From an uncultured Bacteroidales bacterium (lineage in GTDB: Bacteria; Bacteroidota; Bacteroidia; Bacteroidales; F082), in assembly GCA_947166105.1 (NCBI GenBank), contig CAMVCZ010000034.1, forward strand, positions 1-36,211: a stretch of DNA of 36,211 nt, in the 5' to 3' direction. Position numbers and translations under genes: made by a program. Under the pieces are notes generated by a model. The model searched no databases. It was given only the letters and a program-made list of their open reading frames with translations, and was not told the origin of the DNA. Below, piece after piece: positions 24,080 to 32,956 of this stretch. The first letter of the stretch is position 1, and the number at the start of each line of letters is the position of its first letter.

Positions 24080-25318
24080 ATGAACAAAGAGATTTATGTT
24101 TATTTCGACGATGCCTTTACCGAAGCCCCAACCTTGGTCGGAGTGCTTTCGGCGCAGCAGGTGCGCGGTCGCGAGGTGTTTTCCTTCGAGTTTGCCGACG
24201 ACTGGCTTCGCGACAGCCGTTGCCACTTGTTGGACCCTGACTTGCAACTCTTTTCGGGGCGGCAATACCTTCCCGAAAGCAAGAACAACTTCGGCCTTTT
24301 CCTCGATTCGTCGCCCGACCGCTGGGGGCGTGTCCTTCTCGACCGTCGCGAAGGCTATCGCGCCCGCGCGGAACAACGGCCACGACGCAACCTCCAAGAA
24401 AGCGACTATCTCTTGGGCGTTTTCGACGAGAGCCGCATGGGTGCCCTGCGCATGAAATTGACTCCCAACGGCGATTTCTTGGACAACGATCCCGAATACA
24501 GCACGCCGCCGTTTACCTCACTGCGCGAATTGGAAAATGCCGCATGGCAGTTGGAGCAAGACGGCGAGGCAGATGTCAGCCGATGGTTGCAGATAATCTT
24601 GGCTCCCGGCTCGTCGCTCGGCGGTGCCCGCCCCAAAGCCAATGTGAAAGACACCGACGGCCACCTTTGGATTGCCAAGTTTCCCAGCCGGCGCGACAAA
24701 AAGGACACTGGCGCATGGGAGGCCGTAACCATGAACTTGGCCAAGCAATGCCACATACAAGTTGCCCCATTTGAGGCAAAGACTTTGAACAACGCCCATG
24801 CCACCTTCCTCACGCGGCGTTTCGACCGCGATGGGCAAGGCAGGCGCATCCATTTCTCCTCCGCGATGACCATGCTCGGCTATACCGACGGCGACACGGA
24901 CGGATGCAGCTATTTGGAACTGTTCGAATGGATTGGTCGCAATTGTTGCCGCGTCGAGGACAACCTCGCTGAGCTTTGGCGGCGCATCGTTTTCAGCATC
25001 GCCGTTTCCAACTGCGACGACCATCTGCGAAACCACGGTTTTCTGCTCACCCCACAAGGTTGGACGCTCTCGCCCGCCTACGACCTCAATCCGCAAGAAT
25101 ATGGCGATGGTCTGAGCCTGAACATCAACGAGCACGACAACGCCCTTGACTTCGCCCTTGCCTTGGAAGTGGCACCCTACGCGGGCATTTCAAAGGCCAA
25201 CGCTAGCCAAATGATTGAACAAACGAAAGAAGCCGTTGCCCGTTGGCGCACTTGGGCTACGCTGTACCACATTCCCCGCGAGGAACAGGAGATGATGGCG
25301 AAGGCGTTTGAGCATTAA
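24080..25318 (+). CDS. hipA: HipA-family serine/threonine kinase toxin
   Basis: 412 residues, near E. coli HipA (440). An N-terminal subdomain (about 1-90, ending SSPDRWGRVLLDRR) is followed by the kinase. GSSLGGARPKA (177-187) corresponds to the region of the autophosphorylated serine and nucleotide loop. The catalytic loop SNCDDHLRNHGFLL (310-323) has Asp313/Asp314 and Asn318, and PAYDLNP (332-338) supplies the metal-binding Asp335, so all catalytic residues are present. HipA kinases phosphorylate aminoacyl-tRNA synthetases and cause growth arrest; the target here is unknown. Together with the upstream XRE protein it forms a complete, apparently intact module in an otherwise housekeeping stretch. 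Confidence 0.9.
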   Translation: MNKEIYVYFDDAFTEAPTLVGVLSAQQVRGREVFSFEFADDWLRDSRCHLLDPDLQLFSGRQYLPESKNNFGLFLDSSPDRWGRVLLDRREGYRARAEQRPRRNLQESDYLLGVFDESRMGALRMKLTPNGDFLDNDPEYSTPPFTSLRELENAAWQLEQDGEADVSRWLQIILAPGSSLGGARPKANVKDTDGHLWIAKFPSRRDKKDTGAWEAVTMNLAKQCHIQVAPFEAKTLNNAHATFLTRRFDRDGQGRRIHFSSAMTMLGYTDGDTDGCSYLELFEWIGRNCCRVEDNLAELWRRIVFSIAVSNCDDHLRNHGFLLTPQGWTLSPAYDLNPQEYGDGLSLNINEHDNALDFALALEVAPYAGISKANASQMIEQTKEAVARWRTWATLYHIPREEQEMMAKAFEH

Positions 25319-25355
25319 ACAATTCCCTCCCCTGCCATTTTGTCAAAACCCGACG

Positions 25356-25373
25356 TTTGGCAAAGGTTTTGAT
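25356..25373 (+). promoter_or_regulatory. sigma-54-like promoter before grpE
   Basis: TTTGGCAAAGGTTTTGAT resembles the sigma-54 consensus TGGCAC-N5-TTGCW: GG at 25359-25360 and GA (consensus GC) at 25371-25372, ten bases between. Start of transcription would be near 25384, before the grpE ATG at 25418. An overlapping inverted repeat, CAAAACC/GGTTTTG (25344-25350, 25365-25371), could instead be an operator. The C in the -12 GC is missing, so this is tentative. Confidence 0.35.
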
Positions 25374-25417
25374 ATGGCTTGCGGCAAAATGAAAAAATAG
25401 TAAAAACAACACATATC

Positions 25418-26044
25418 ATGGAAGAAAACGAAAACGTTAAGAATCAGGACGATGCCTTGAAAGACACCGTCAATCCCGACATGGAGAACAAGCAAGAACC
25501 CACCGAAGATCAAGCCGCCAACGAGAAAAAGGAAGAAGCCGCTGACAAGGTTTCGGACAAAAAGTCAAAGCGGTTCAAGATCCGTCATGCGGCTGAAAAG
25601 GCTTTGGAAGAGGAAAAGGCCAAGTATGCCGAACTGAACGACAAATACTTGCGACTGTTCTCGGAGTTCGACAACCACCGCAAGCGCACGGCCAAGGAAA
25701 AATTGGACCTGATGGCCACAGCTTCGGAAAACGTCATCAAGGACATTTTGCCCGTGCTTGACGACTTCGAGCGTGCCTTGCAAAACATGGAAAAGAACGG
25801 CAACGAGGCCGACCTGCAAGGCGTCACATTGATTTTCAACAAGTTGAGAGACACCTTGAAGAAGAAAGGCTTGGAGGAAATCGAGGCGATGAACGCCGAG
25901 TTCAACACCGACGAGCATGAAGCCCTCACTATGATTCCTGCCCCCGAAGAAGACAAGAAGGGCAAGGTTTTGGATGTCATTCAGAAAGGCTACAAGCTGA
26001 ATGGCAAGGTGATACGATTTGCGAGAGTGGTCGTCGGTAACTGA
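25418..26044 (+). CDS. grpE: nucleotide exchange factor GrpE
   Basis: 208 residues from MEENENVKNQDD; an earlier in-frame ATG gives a non-homologous extension. A charged, disordered N-terminus (about 1-60) is followed by the long dimer helix (EEEKAKYAELNDKYLRLFSEFDNHRKR, about 66-92) and the C-terminal beta domain with LLPVLDDFERAL-like DILPVLDDFERAL, GLEEIEAM, FN.DEHEA and the ending VIQKGYKLNGKVIRFARVVVGN, all hallmarks of GrpE. It speeds ADP release from DnaK. It is followed by dnaJ and two ABC genes in one direction; dnaK is not in the window. Confidence 0.96.
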   Translation: MEENENVKNQDDALKDTVNPDMENKQEPTEDQAANEKKEEAADKVSDKKSKRFKIRHAAEKALEEEKAKYAELNDKYLRLFSEFDNHRKRTAKEKLDLMATASENVIKDILPVLDDFERALQNMEKNGNEADLQGVTLIFNKLRDTLKKKGLEEIEAMNAEFNTDEHEALTMIPAPEEDKKGKVLDVIQKGYKLNGKVIRFARVVVGN

Positions 26045-26129
26045 TACGATAGCAGACTGGGCTTTGCCAACAACGGGGCCTGCCGGACGAAAAAAGAAAG
26101 ATAGTAAATGAAGAAAGGAAACTAATATA

Positions 26130-27326
26130 ATGGCAGACAAACAAAAAAGAGATTACTACGAGGTGCTTGGGGTGAACAAAAACTCCACGCCCGACGAGAT
26201 AAAGAGCGCGTACCGTAAGGCCGCGCTCAAATGGCATCCCGACAAGTGGGTGAACGGCACCGACGCCGAGAAAAAGACCGCCGAGGAGAACTTCAAGGAA
26301 GCCTCGGAGGCCTATTCCGTGTTAAGCGATGCCAACAAGAAGGCGCGTTACGACCAATTCGGCTTCGCTGGCATGGACGGCGGCTCGGCAGGCGGCGGCT
26401 TCGGCGGTTTTGCCGACTTCGACCTGAACGACATCCTGAACAGCGTATTTGGGCGCGGCTTCGACTTCGGTGGAGGTCGCGGCGGCTTCAGCTTCAGCAG
26501 TTTTGGTGGAGGTGGCGGTCGTGGCGGCACGGTCAAGCAGCGCGGCTCCAACCTGCGCGTGAAGGTGAAACTCAACCTGTCAGAGATTGCCCACGGCGCA
26601 AAGAAAAAAATAAAGGTCAGCAAGTATGTGACCTGCACGCATTGCCACGGCAGCGGCTCCGAGGACGGCTCCACCGAAACCTGTCCAACCTGCCACGGTC
26701 GCGGTCAGGTGGTGCAAACCGTCAACTCCTTCTTTGGCCAAATGCAGACCGCCTCGGTATGCCCCACTTGCGGCGGACAAGGTACCGTCATCAAGAAGAA
26801 ATGCACCCACTGCGGCGGTGAAGGCATTATGAAAGGCGAGGAAATCATCGACATCGACATCCCTGCCGGCGTGGGTGAAGGAATGCAACTCACCGTGCGA
26901 GGCAAGGGCAACGCCGGTCCGCACAACGGCATCAACGGCGACTTGCTCGTACTCATCGAGGAGGAAGCCCATCCCGACTTCGAGCGAGATGAAAGCACCT
27001 TGATTTACAACCTGTTCATCACCATCCCCGAAGCCATCATGGGAACACAGGCCGAAGTGCCCACCGTCGATGGTAAGGTGAGGGTGAAAATCGCCCCCGG
27101 CACTCAAAGTGGCAAGGTGTTGAGGCTGAGAGGCAAAGGCCTGCCCGTGGTCAATGGTTACGGCATGGGCGACATGCTCGTCAACGTGAACGTTTGGATT
27201 CCGAAGAAGTTCAACAAGAAAGAGGAGGAACTGTTGCAGCAACTCTCCCAATCGGAGAACTTCAGGCCCAACCCCACCGCCGAGGAGAAGAGTTTTTTCA
27301 GTAAGATCAAGGATTACTTTAACTAA
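26130..27326 (+). CDS. dnaJ: chaperone DnaJ (Hsp40)
   Basis: 398 residues. The J-domain (about 7-72) carries the HPD motif in KWHPDKW; a 10-residue glycine-rich expansion region follows (about 84-140, [27 protein letters not shown]). The zinc-finger domain has four CxxCxGxG-type repeats: [24 protein letters not shown] and CTHCGGEG. The substrate-binding C-terminal domains contain [15 protein letters not shown] and [18 protein letters not shown]. The J-domain loop contains a short insert ([11 protein letters not shown]). DnaJ delivers unfolded clients to DnaK. It starts 85 bases after grpE and ends two bases before an ABC transporter gene. Confidence 0.97.
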   Translation: MADKQKRDYYEVLGVNKNSTPDEIKSAYRKAALKWHPDKWVNGTDAEKKTAEENFKEASEAYSVLSDANKKARYDQFGFAGMDGGSAGGGFGGFADFDLNDILNSVFGRGFDFGGGRGGFSFSSFGGGGGRGGTVKQRGSNLRVKVKLNLSEIAHGAKKKIKVSKYVTCTHCHGSGSEDGSTETCPTCHGRGQVVQTVNSFFGQMQTASVCPTCGGQGTVIKKKCTHCGGEGIMKGEEIIDIDIPAGVGEGMQLTVRGKGNAGPHNGINGDLLVLIEEEAHPDFERDESTLIYNLFITIPEAIMGTQAEVPTVDGKVRVKIAPGTQSGKVLRLRGKGLPVVNGYGMGDMLVNVNVWIPKKFNKKEEELLQQLSQSENFRPNPTAEEKSFFSKIKDYFN

Positions 27327-27328
27327 AC

Positions 27329-28252
27329 ATGACCAAAATATCCGTCAACGAGGTCACAAAGCGATACGCCGACCACACCGCCTTAGACCGTATGTGCATC
27401 GAGATTCCAGAGCGTTGCATATACGGCCTTTTGGGTCCTAACGGCGCGGGCAAGACCACCCTCATCCGCATCCTCAACCAAATCACCGCCCCCGACTCGG
27501 GTCAAGTGCTAATTAACGGCGAGAAACTTTGCCAAAAGCACATCGCCCGCATCGGCTACCTGCCCGAAGAGCGCGGCCTTTACAAGAAAATGAAAGTCGG
27601 CGAGCAGGCCATCTATTTGGCTGAACTTAAAGGCATAAAGAAAGCCGAGGCGCAAAAACGCCTGAAAATGTGGTTCGACAAGTTTGAAATCGGAGGCTGG
27701 TGGGACAAGAAAGTCGAGGAACTCTCGAAAGGTATGCAGCAGAAAATCCAGTTCGTCACCACCATCATCCACGAGCCGGAAATCCTCATCTTCGACGAGC
27801 CTTTCAGTGGCTTCGACCCCATCAATGCCAACCTCTTGAAGGAAGCCATCCTCGAACTGCGCGACAAGGGCGCAACCATACTGCTTTCCACCCACAACAT
27901 GGCCTCCGTCGAGGAACTTTGCGACAGCATCACCTTAATCAATCACGGAAAAAGCATCCTGCAAGGCAAGGTCGGCGACATCAAGCGGCAACACGACACC
28001 CACGAAAGGGAAATCATCGTGCGCTGCGACGACTTCAACAAGGTGATGGCCGTCGCCGACACCTATAATAATATAAAGGTGGAACACACCGACCTTCACG
28101 ACGAAACCAAACTGACCCTTTTCAGCGAATCGCCCAATGAATTGCTCGGGCAGTTGCTGCAAGTCGGGCAACTCGTTTCGTTCAAGGAAGTGCTGCCCTC
28201 GATGAACGACATTTTCATCCAAGAAGTGCAATCCAAAAACCAAGCCGCATGA
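27329..28252 (+). CDS. ABC transporter ATP-binding protein (NatA-like)
   Basis: 307 residues. Walker A GPNGAGKTTLIRIL (about 35-48), Q-loop region IGYLPEERGLYKKM, signature LSKGMQQKIQF (about 132-142), Walker B PEILIFDEPFSGFDP (about 150-164) and switch His in LLSTHNM. The C-terminal ~90 residues (after GDIKRQHDTH) form the accessory domain typical of NatA/DUF4162-type ATPases. The start is two bases after dnaJ, and the stop overlaps the permease start by four bases (ATGA), so the four genes grpE to the permease look like a single operon. Substrate unknown; sodium or another exporter is suggested only by similarity. Confidence 0.93.
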   Translation: MTKISVNEVTKRYADHTALDRMCIEIPERCIYGLLGPNGAGKTTLIRILNQITAPDSGQVLINGEKLCQKHIARIGYLPEERGLYKKMKVGEQAIYLAELKGIKKAEAQKRLKMWFDKFEIGGWWDKKVEELSKGMQQKIQFVTTIIHEPEILIFDEPFSGFDPINANLLKEAILELRDKGATILLSTHNMASVEELCDSITLINHGKSILQGKVGDIKRQHDTHEREIIVRCDDFNKVMAVADTYNNIKVEHTDLHDETKLTLFSESPNELLGQLLQVGQLVSFKEVLPSMNDIFIQEVQSKNQAA

Positions 28253-29562
28253 ACAAGATCGGACTCATCATCAAGCGCGAGTATTTGACGCGCGTGCGCA
28301 AACGCAGTTTCCTCATACTGACCTTCTTAGGGCCTATTTTGATGGCCGCCATCTACATCATCCCCATCATGCTCGCCCTCAACTCGAGCACCGACCACCT
28401 GCGCGTGGCCATCGTCGACGAGAGCCACTGGTTTGAGGACCGTTTCACCAATAACAAGGACCACACCTTTATCCTCATGCCTGGACAACCGATTGACTCT
28501 GTGAAGGATATGGTGAAAAACGGCGTGTTCGACATGGCGCTCTATGTGCCGCCCACCCAACTCAACATCCCTTCCAATGCAGTGGTTTACAGCATCCGAC
28601 AAGTGCCGATGGAAGTGGAAACCTACATCAGCGGCGTGATGCAAAAGGAAATCGAGGACCAAAAACTGATGGCCAAAGGCGTTGACCCTGAAATCGTCAG
28701 CGCGGTCAAAACCGATGTCAACCTGCAAGTCATGCGCATGGACGAAAACGGCAACGAAAAGGAAACCTTCACAAAAGTGCAGTTCTCGCTCGGCATGATT
28801 CTCGCCATGCTCATCTACTTCTTCATCATGATTTTCGGCGGCCAAGTGATGCAGGGCGTGATTGAGGAAAAAACCAACCGCATCATCGAGGTCATCATCA
28901 GTTCGGTGAAGCCCTTCCAACTGATGATGGGCAAAGTCATCGGCGTTTCTTTGGTCGCGCTCACCCAGTTTGTGATGTGGATTCTGCTGACGGGCGTGCT
29001 GTATGTGGGCTTTTCCGCCTACATTGGCCTGAGCAACCCGGAAATGTTGTCGCAAGGCACGGTGATGGCGCAGGAAATCACTTCCAACGATATCATGAGC
29101 AACGAAACGGTGCAAAACATCGTGCAAATCGCCCATTCCATCGACTTCGGCACCATCATCACCACTTTCCTCATTTTCTTCATTTTGGGCTACCTGCTTT
29201 ATGCCACCTTGTATGCCGCCGTTGGCTCGTTGGTCGATAACAATACTGATTCACAGCAATTTACATTACCCATCACCGTTCCGCTCATTGTTGCCATCAT
29301 TAGTTCGTTCTACATCGTCAACAACCCCGACAGCAGCCTATCTGTTTGGTTATCAATGATTCCATTCACATCCCCTATCTCGATGATGGTCAGGATTCCG
29401 TTTGGCGTTCCCATTTGGCAAATCGTGGTTTCGGTGGTGCTGTTGGCCGTCACTTTCGTGCTGATGACATGGATTGCGGCCAAAATCTATCGGACAGGCA
29501 TTTTGATGTACGGAAAAAAACTCACTTATAAGGAAATTTTCAAGTGGTTGAAATATAAATAG
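28249..29562 (+). CDS. ABC-2 type permease (NatB-like)
   Basis: 437 residues. A first membrane segment (about 20-43, SFLILTFLGPILMAAIYIIPIMLAL) is followed by a large extracytoplasmic domain (about 45-180, e.g. LRVAIVDESHWFEDRF), then five more membrane segments from GMILAMLIYFFIMIFGGQVM (about 183-202) to VVSVVLLAVTFVLMTWIAA. The motif QGVIEEKTNRIIEVIISSVKPFQLMMGKVIG is characteristic of ABC-2 export permeases of the NatB/YhaP type. Translation is coupled to the ATPase gene by ATGA overlap. Substrate is not evident. Confidence 0.92.
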   Translation: MNKIGLIIKREYLTRVRKRSFLILTFLGPILMAAIYIIPIMLALNSSTDHLRVAIVDESHWFEDRFTNNKDHTFILMPGQPIDSVKDMVKNGVFDMALYVPPTQLNIPSNAVVYSIRQVPMEVETYISGVMQKEIEDQKLMAKGVDPEIVSAVKTDVNLQVMRMDENGNEKETFTKVQFSLGMILAMLIYFFIMIFGGQVMQGVIEEKTNRIIEVIISSVKPFQLMMGKVIGVSLVALTQFVMWILLTGVLYVGFSAYIGLSNPEMLSQGTVMAQEITSNDIMSNETVQNIVQIAHSIDFGTIITTFLIFFILGYLLYATLYAAVGSLVDNNTDSQQFTLPITVPLIVAIISSFYIVNNPDSSLSVWLSMIPFTSPISMMVRIPFGVPIWQIVVSVVLLAVTFVLMTWIAAKIYRTGILMYGKKLTYKEIFKWLKYK

Positions 29563-29580
29563 AAATATTCCTTATCTTTG
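29548..29580 (+). promoter_or_regulatory. secDF promoter (TTG-N22-TATCTTTG)
   Basis: TTG (29548-29550) and TATCTTTG (29573-29580), spacer 22. It overlaps the permease 3' end and leaves a leader of about 70 bases, A/T rich and with no SD-like site. Confidence 0.6.
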
Positions 29581-29657
29581 CAGGCTCAAAATAGGGTAAA
29601 AATTATATTGTTGGAAATTTAACAAATTAAAAGTCAAATAATTAAATTAGTTTTACA

Positions 29658-32600
29658 ATGCAAAACAAAGGAGCAATTAGGACGATAGCCATTATCTTCG
29701 CGCTCATCTTTCTCTACCAGCTCTCGTTCACTTTGGTGACGAAGAGAGTCGAAAAGAAGGCAGAGAAGTTTGCTGAGGCAGAGGCTACGAAACTTGCAAA
29801 CGGAAACGAGTCACAGTTCAATCTTCTCAAAGACGAGAAGGAAACTTATTTTTTGGACTCGGTCAGCAACACGAATGTGTACAACTTGTTATTCAAGAAG
29901 TTCACCTATCGCGATGCGAAAGAAAGAGAAATCAATTTAGGTCTTGACTTGAAGGGCGGCATGAACGTCACCCTTGAAGTCTCGGTGAAAGACATCGTAA
30001 AGGCCCTGTCAGGCGACTCTCAAGACCCCACCTTCTTGCAGGCTATGGAATTGGCCACCAAGAGGCAGGAAGAGAGCAAGGGCGACTTCGTCACCCTGTT
30101 CGGTCAAGCCTACGAAGAAGTGGACCCCAACGCCCGTCTTGCTTCCATTTTCCTTTATGAATTCAAGGACAAAGGCATCACCGTCAACTCTTCCAACAGC
30201 GACGTGCTGAAGGTTTTGAAGAGCGAAAGCGACGGTGCCATCGACCGTTCCTACCAAATCCTCGGCACCCGTATCGACCGTTTCGGCGTGGCCCAGCCCA
30301 ACATCCAGAAGATGGAGAACTCGGGCCGTATCCTCGTCGAACTGCCCGGTATCAAAGACCCGAAGCGTGTGCGCAAACTCCTCCAAGGAACCGCACAACT
30401 CGAGTTCTGGGAGACCTACAACCTTTCTGAGGTGCAACAATTCTTCATCGAGGCCGACAACAAGGTTGCCCAAACCCGCAAAGCCAAGAACTCTTTGGGT
30501 GAAACCAAGGCTGAAGAGCCTGCCGTGACCGAAAACGCTGAAGGCGAAGCCGTTGCCGAAGCCACTGACGCTGTTGTGGCCGACAGTGCCGCCCAAGCAG
30601 GCGACCTCCTCAACGAACTCGCCGAAAGCCAAACCGAAGAAGAAGTGGCCGAGCCTGAAGACGAAAACCAATTTGCTGCCCTTCACCCCTTGATTTACAA
30701 GCTCAACATGGGTGGCCTCTATGGTTCATCGGCCCGTGTGGGTATGGCCCAAGTGAAAGACACCGCCGACATCAACCAAATGTTAGCCGAGGCCAAGGGT
30801 ATTTTCCCGCGCAACCTCAAGTTGGCATGGTCGGTGAAGCCTGAAACATACGACGGACAAAATGGCGAAAAGGTCGAAATGCTTGACCTCGTTGCCCTGA
30901 AGATGTCGCGCGACAACAAGTGCGCCCTCGGTGGCGAAGTCATTACCGACGCCCGTCAGGACTACGGCCAAGGCAACCAAGTGGAAGTCACCATCCAAAT
31001 GAACCCCGAAGGTGCCAAGGCTTGGAAGCGACTCACCGGCGAGAACATCGGCAAGCAAATTGCCATCGTCCTCGACGATTATGTGTATTCCTTCCCCGTG
31101 GTCAATGGCGAGATTCCGAATGGCCGTTCCTCCATCAGCGGTGGCGGCATGACCATCGAAGAGGCACAAGACTTGGCCAACATTTTGAAGGCCGGTAAGC
31201 TGCCCGCTCCTGCAAGAATCCTTGAGGAACAAGTTGTTGGTCCTTCACTCGGTAAGGAAGCCGTGCAAAAAGGTATGTGGTCGATGGTGTTCGCCTTCAT
31301 CCTCGTGCTGGTCTACATGGTGTTTTTCTACAAGAAGGCCGGTACCGTGGCCGACATCGCCTTGTTGGTCAATGTGTTCTTCCTGTTCGGTGTGTTGGCT
31401 TGCCTCGGCTCCGTGCTGACCCTGCCTGGCATCGCTGGTATCGTGTTGACCTTGGGTATGGCTGTTGACTCCAACGTGATTATCTTCGAGCGTATCAAGG
31501 AAGAAGTGAAGGCTGGCAAGGGCATCAAGCTCGCCATCGCCGACGGTTACAAAAACGCCTATTCGGCCATCATCGACGGTAACGTCACCACCTTGATTAC
31601 GGGTATCATCCTCATCGTTTTGGGTACGGGTCCTGTCCACAGTTTCGCCGTCACCCTCTGCATCGGTATCCTCACCTCCTTGTTCACCTCCATCTTCATC
31701 AGCCGCCTGATCTTCGACCGTATGCTGAGCAAGGACAAAGAAATCAGCTTCTCCACCGAATGGACTCGCAACTTCTTGCAAGACAAGCACTACGACTTCA
31801 TCGGCATCCGCAAGACTTCGTTCATCATCTGCATCTGCTTCATGGTGGTCAGTTTGGGTTCTCTCGCCATCCGTGGTTTGAACCTCGGCATCGACTTCAA
31901 GGGTGGTCGTAACTATGTTGTGCAATTCGACGACCCGAGCATGAAGGTTGAAACCGTGCGTGAAGCCTTGGCTGATGTCAACATCAACAAGAACGCCATC
32001 CACAGTGCCCTCGAAATGAGAGAAGACCAAGAAGTGGAAGACTGGTCGACGCCTGAAGTGAAGACCTACGGCACCAACGGCCAAGTGAAAATCACGACCA
32101 AGTTCTTGATCAACAACGACAGCCCCGCTGTTGACTCTGTCATCCAAGTCATTCTTTACGACAACCTGAAAGGCCTTTACGGCAACAACCTGACGATGAA
32201 TCAGTTCTCATCTGAAGACGAAACCGTTGGCATCTTGAGCACGCAGAAAGTGGGTGCCACCATCGCCAGCGACGTGACCCGCAAGTCCATCATCGCCATC
32301 ATCGTGGCCTTGGCCTTGATGTTCTGCTACATCGCCATCCGATTCAAAAAATGGCAATACGGTGTGGCCTCCATCATGGCATTGGCACAAGACACCATTA
32401 TCGTGTTGGGTTTGTATTCCTTGTTCTACAATGTGCTGCCCTTCACTATGGAAGTCGATCAGAGCTTCATCGCCGCCGTGCTGACCGTCATCGGTTACTC
32501 CATCAACGCTACGGTGGTTATCTTCGACCGTATCCGTGAGAACGTCAACCTGCACCCGAAGTCCTCGTGGAAGGAGAACATGGTCAATGCCGTGAACAGC

Positions 32601-32828
32601 ACCTTGACCCGCTCGTTCAACACCTCCGGTTCTACCTTGGTCGTGTTGCTCGCTATCTTCATCTTCGGCGGCGATACCATCCGTGGCTTCATCTTCGCCC
32701 TGTTGGTCGGTGTGTTGGCTGGTACGTTCTCGTCAGTGTTCCTGTCGTCGCCGTTTGCCTACGCGCTGATGAAAGGCGACAAGAAAGACAAGGAGATTGC
32801 CCAAGACAACACTTCAAAGAAGAAATGA
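29658..32828 (+). CDS. secDF: fused protein translocase subunit SecDF
   Basis: 1056 residues; SecD and SecF are joined, as in most Bacteroidota. The SecD part (1-about 700) has an N-terminal membrane segment (IRTIAIIFALIFLYQLSF), the P1 domain with INLGLDLKGGMNVTLEV (92-108), an acidic low-complexity insert at about 278-338 (AEEPAVTENAEGEAVAEA...), and the membrane region with GIVLTLGMAVDSNVIIFERIKEE. The SecF part begins near LNLGIDFKGGRNYVVQFD (about 745) and contains VIGYSINATVVIFDRIREN. The conserved charged residues in these RND motifs (Asp in AVDSNVIIFER and in VVIFDRIRE) indicate an ion-driven motor that pulls proteins through SecYEG. It is intact and has its own promoter and terminator. 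Confidence 0.97.
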   Translation: MQNKGAIRTIAIIFALIFLYQLSFTLVTKRVEKKAEKFAEAEATKLANGNESQFNLLKDEKETYFLDSVSNTNVYNLLFKKFTYRDAKEREINLGLDLKGGMNVTLEVSVKDIVKALSGDSQDPTFLQAMELATKRQEESKGDFVTLFGQAYEEVDPNARLASIFLYEFKDKGITVNSSNSDVLKVLKSESDGAIDRSYQILGTRIDRFGVAQPNIQKMENSGRILVELPGIKDPKRVRKLLQGTAQLEFWETYNLSEVQQFFIEADNKVAQTRKAKNSLGETKAEEPAVTENAEGEAVAEATDAVVADSAAQAGDLLNELAESQTEEEVAEPEDENQFAALHPLIYKLNMGGLYGSSARVGMAQVKDTADINQMLAEAKGIFPRNLKLAWSVKPETYDGQNGEKVEMLDLVALKMSRDNKCALGGEVITDARQDYGQGNQVEVTIQMNPEGAKAWKRLTGENIGKQIAIVLDDYVYSFPVVNGEIPNGRSSISGGGMTIEEAQDLANILKAGKLPAPARILEEQVVGPSLGKEAVQKGMWSMVFAFILVLVYMVFFYKKAGTVADIALLVNVFFLFGVLACLGSVLTLPGIAGIVLTLGMAVDSNVIIFERIKEEVKAGKGIKLAIADGYKNAYSAIIDGNVTTLITGIILIVLGTGPVHSFAVTLCIGILTSLFTSIFISRLIFDRMLSKDKEISFSTEWTRNFLQDKHYDFIGIRKTSFIICICFMVVSLGSLAIRGLNLGIDFKGGRNYVVQFDDPSMKVETVREALADVNINKNAIHSALEMREDQEVEDWSTPEVKTYGTNGQVKITTKFLINNDSPAVDSVIQVILYDNLKGLYGNNLTMNQFSSEDETVGILSTQKVGATIASDVTRKSIIAIIVALALMFCYIAIRFKKWQYGVASIMALAQDTIIVLGLYSLFYNVLPFTMEVDQSFIAAVLTVIGYSINATVVIFDRIRENVNLHPKSSWKENMVNAVNSTLTRSFNTSGSTLVVLLAIFIFGGDTIRGFIFALLVGVLAGTFSSVFLSSPFAYALMKGDKKDKEIAQDNTSKKK

Positions 32829-32865
32829 TTTAACATCATATTAACCTTCTAAACTGCTTGCAAAG

Positions 32866-32896
32866 AATCCCGCTGGTGACGGCGGGATTTTTTTGT
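32866..32896 (+). terminator. secDF intrinsic terminator (first copy of duplicated terminator)
   Basis: AATCCCGC (32867-32874) pairs with GCGGGATT (32883-32890), loop TGGTGACG, followed by seven T. The 31 bases from 32868 are repeated at 33864 with one mismatch. Confidence 0.92.
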
Positions 32897-32904
32897 TTTT
32901 CCTT

Positions 32905-32934
32905 TGGTTTTTTCTGTATTCTCCTTATTTTTGC
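32905..32934 (+). promoter_or_regulatory. promoter of the Bro-N gene (TTG-N19-TATTTTTG)
   Basis: TTG (32905-32907) and TATTTTTG (32927-32934), spacer 19, 22 bases before the ATG at 32957. Confidence 0.7.
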
Positions 32935-32956
32935 CCTGTATAAATTCTGAACAAAA

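Noticed and set aside
25321..25417. CIRCE element (HrcA operator) before grpE
   Set aside because: The CIRCE inverted repeat (GCACTC-N9-GAGTGC type) is absent; only an unrelated CAAAACC/GGTTTTG repeat is present.
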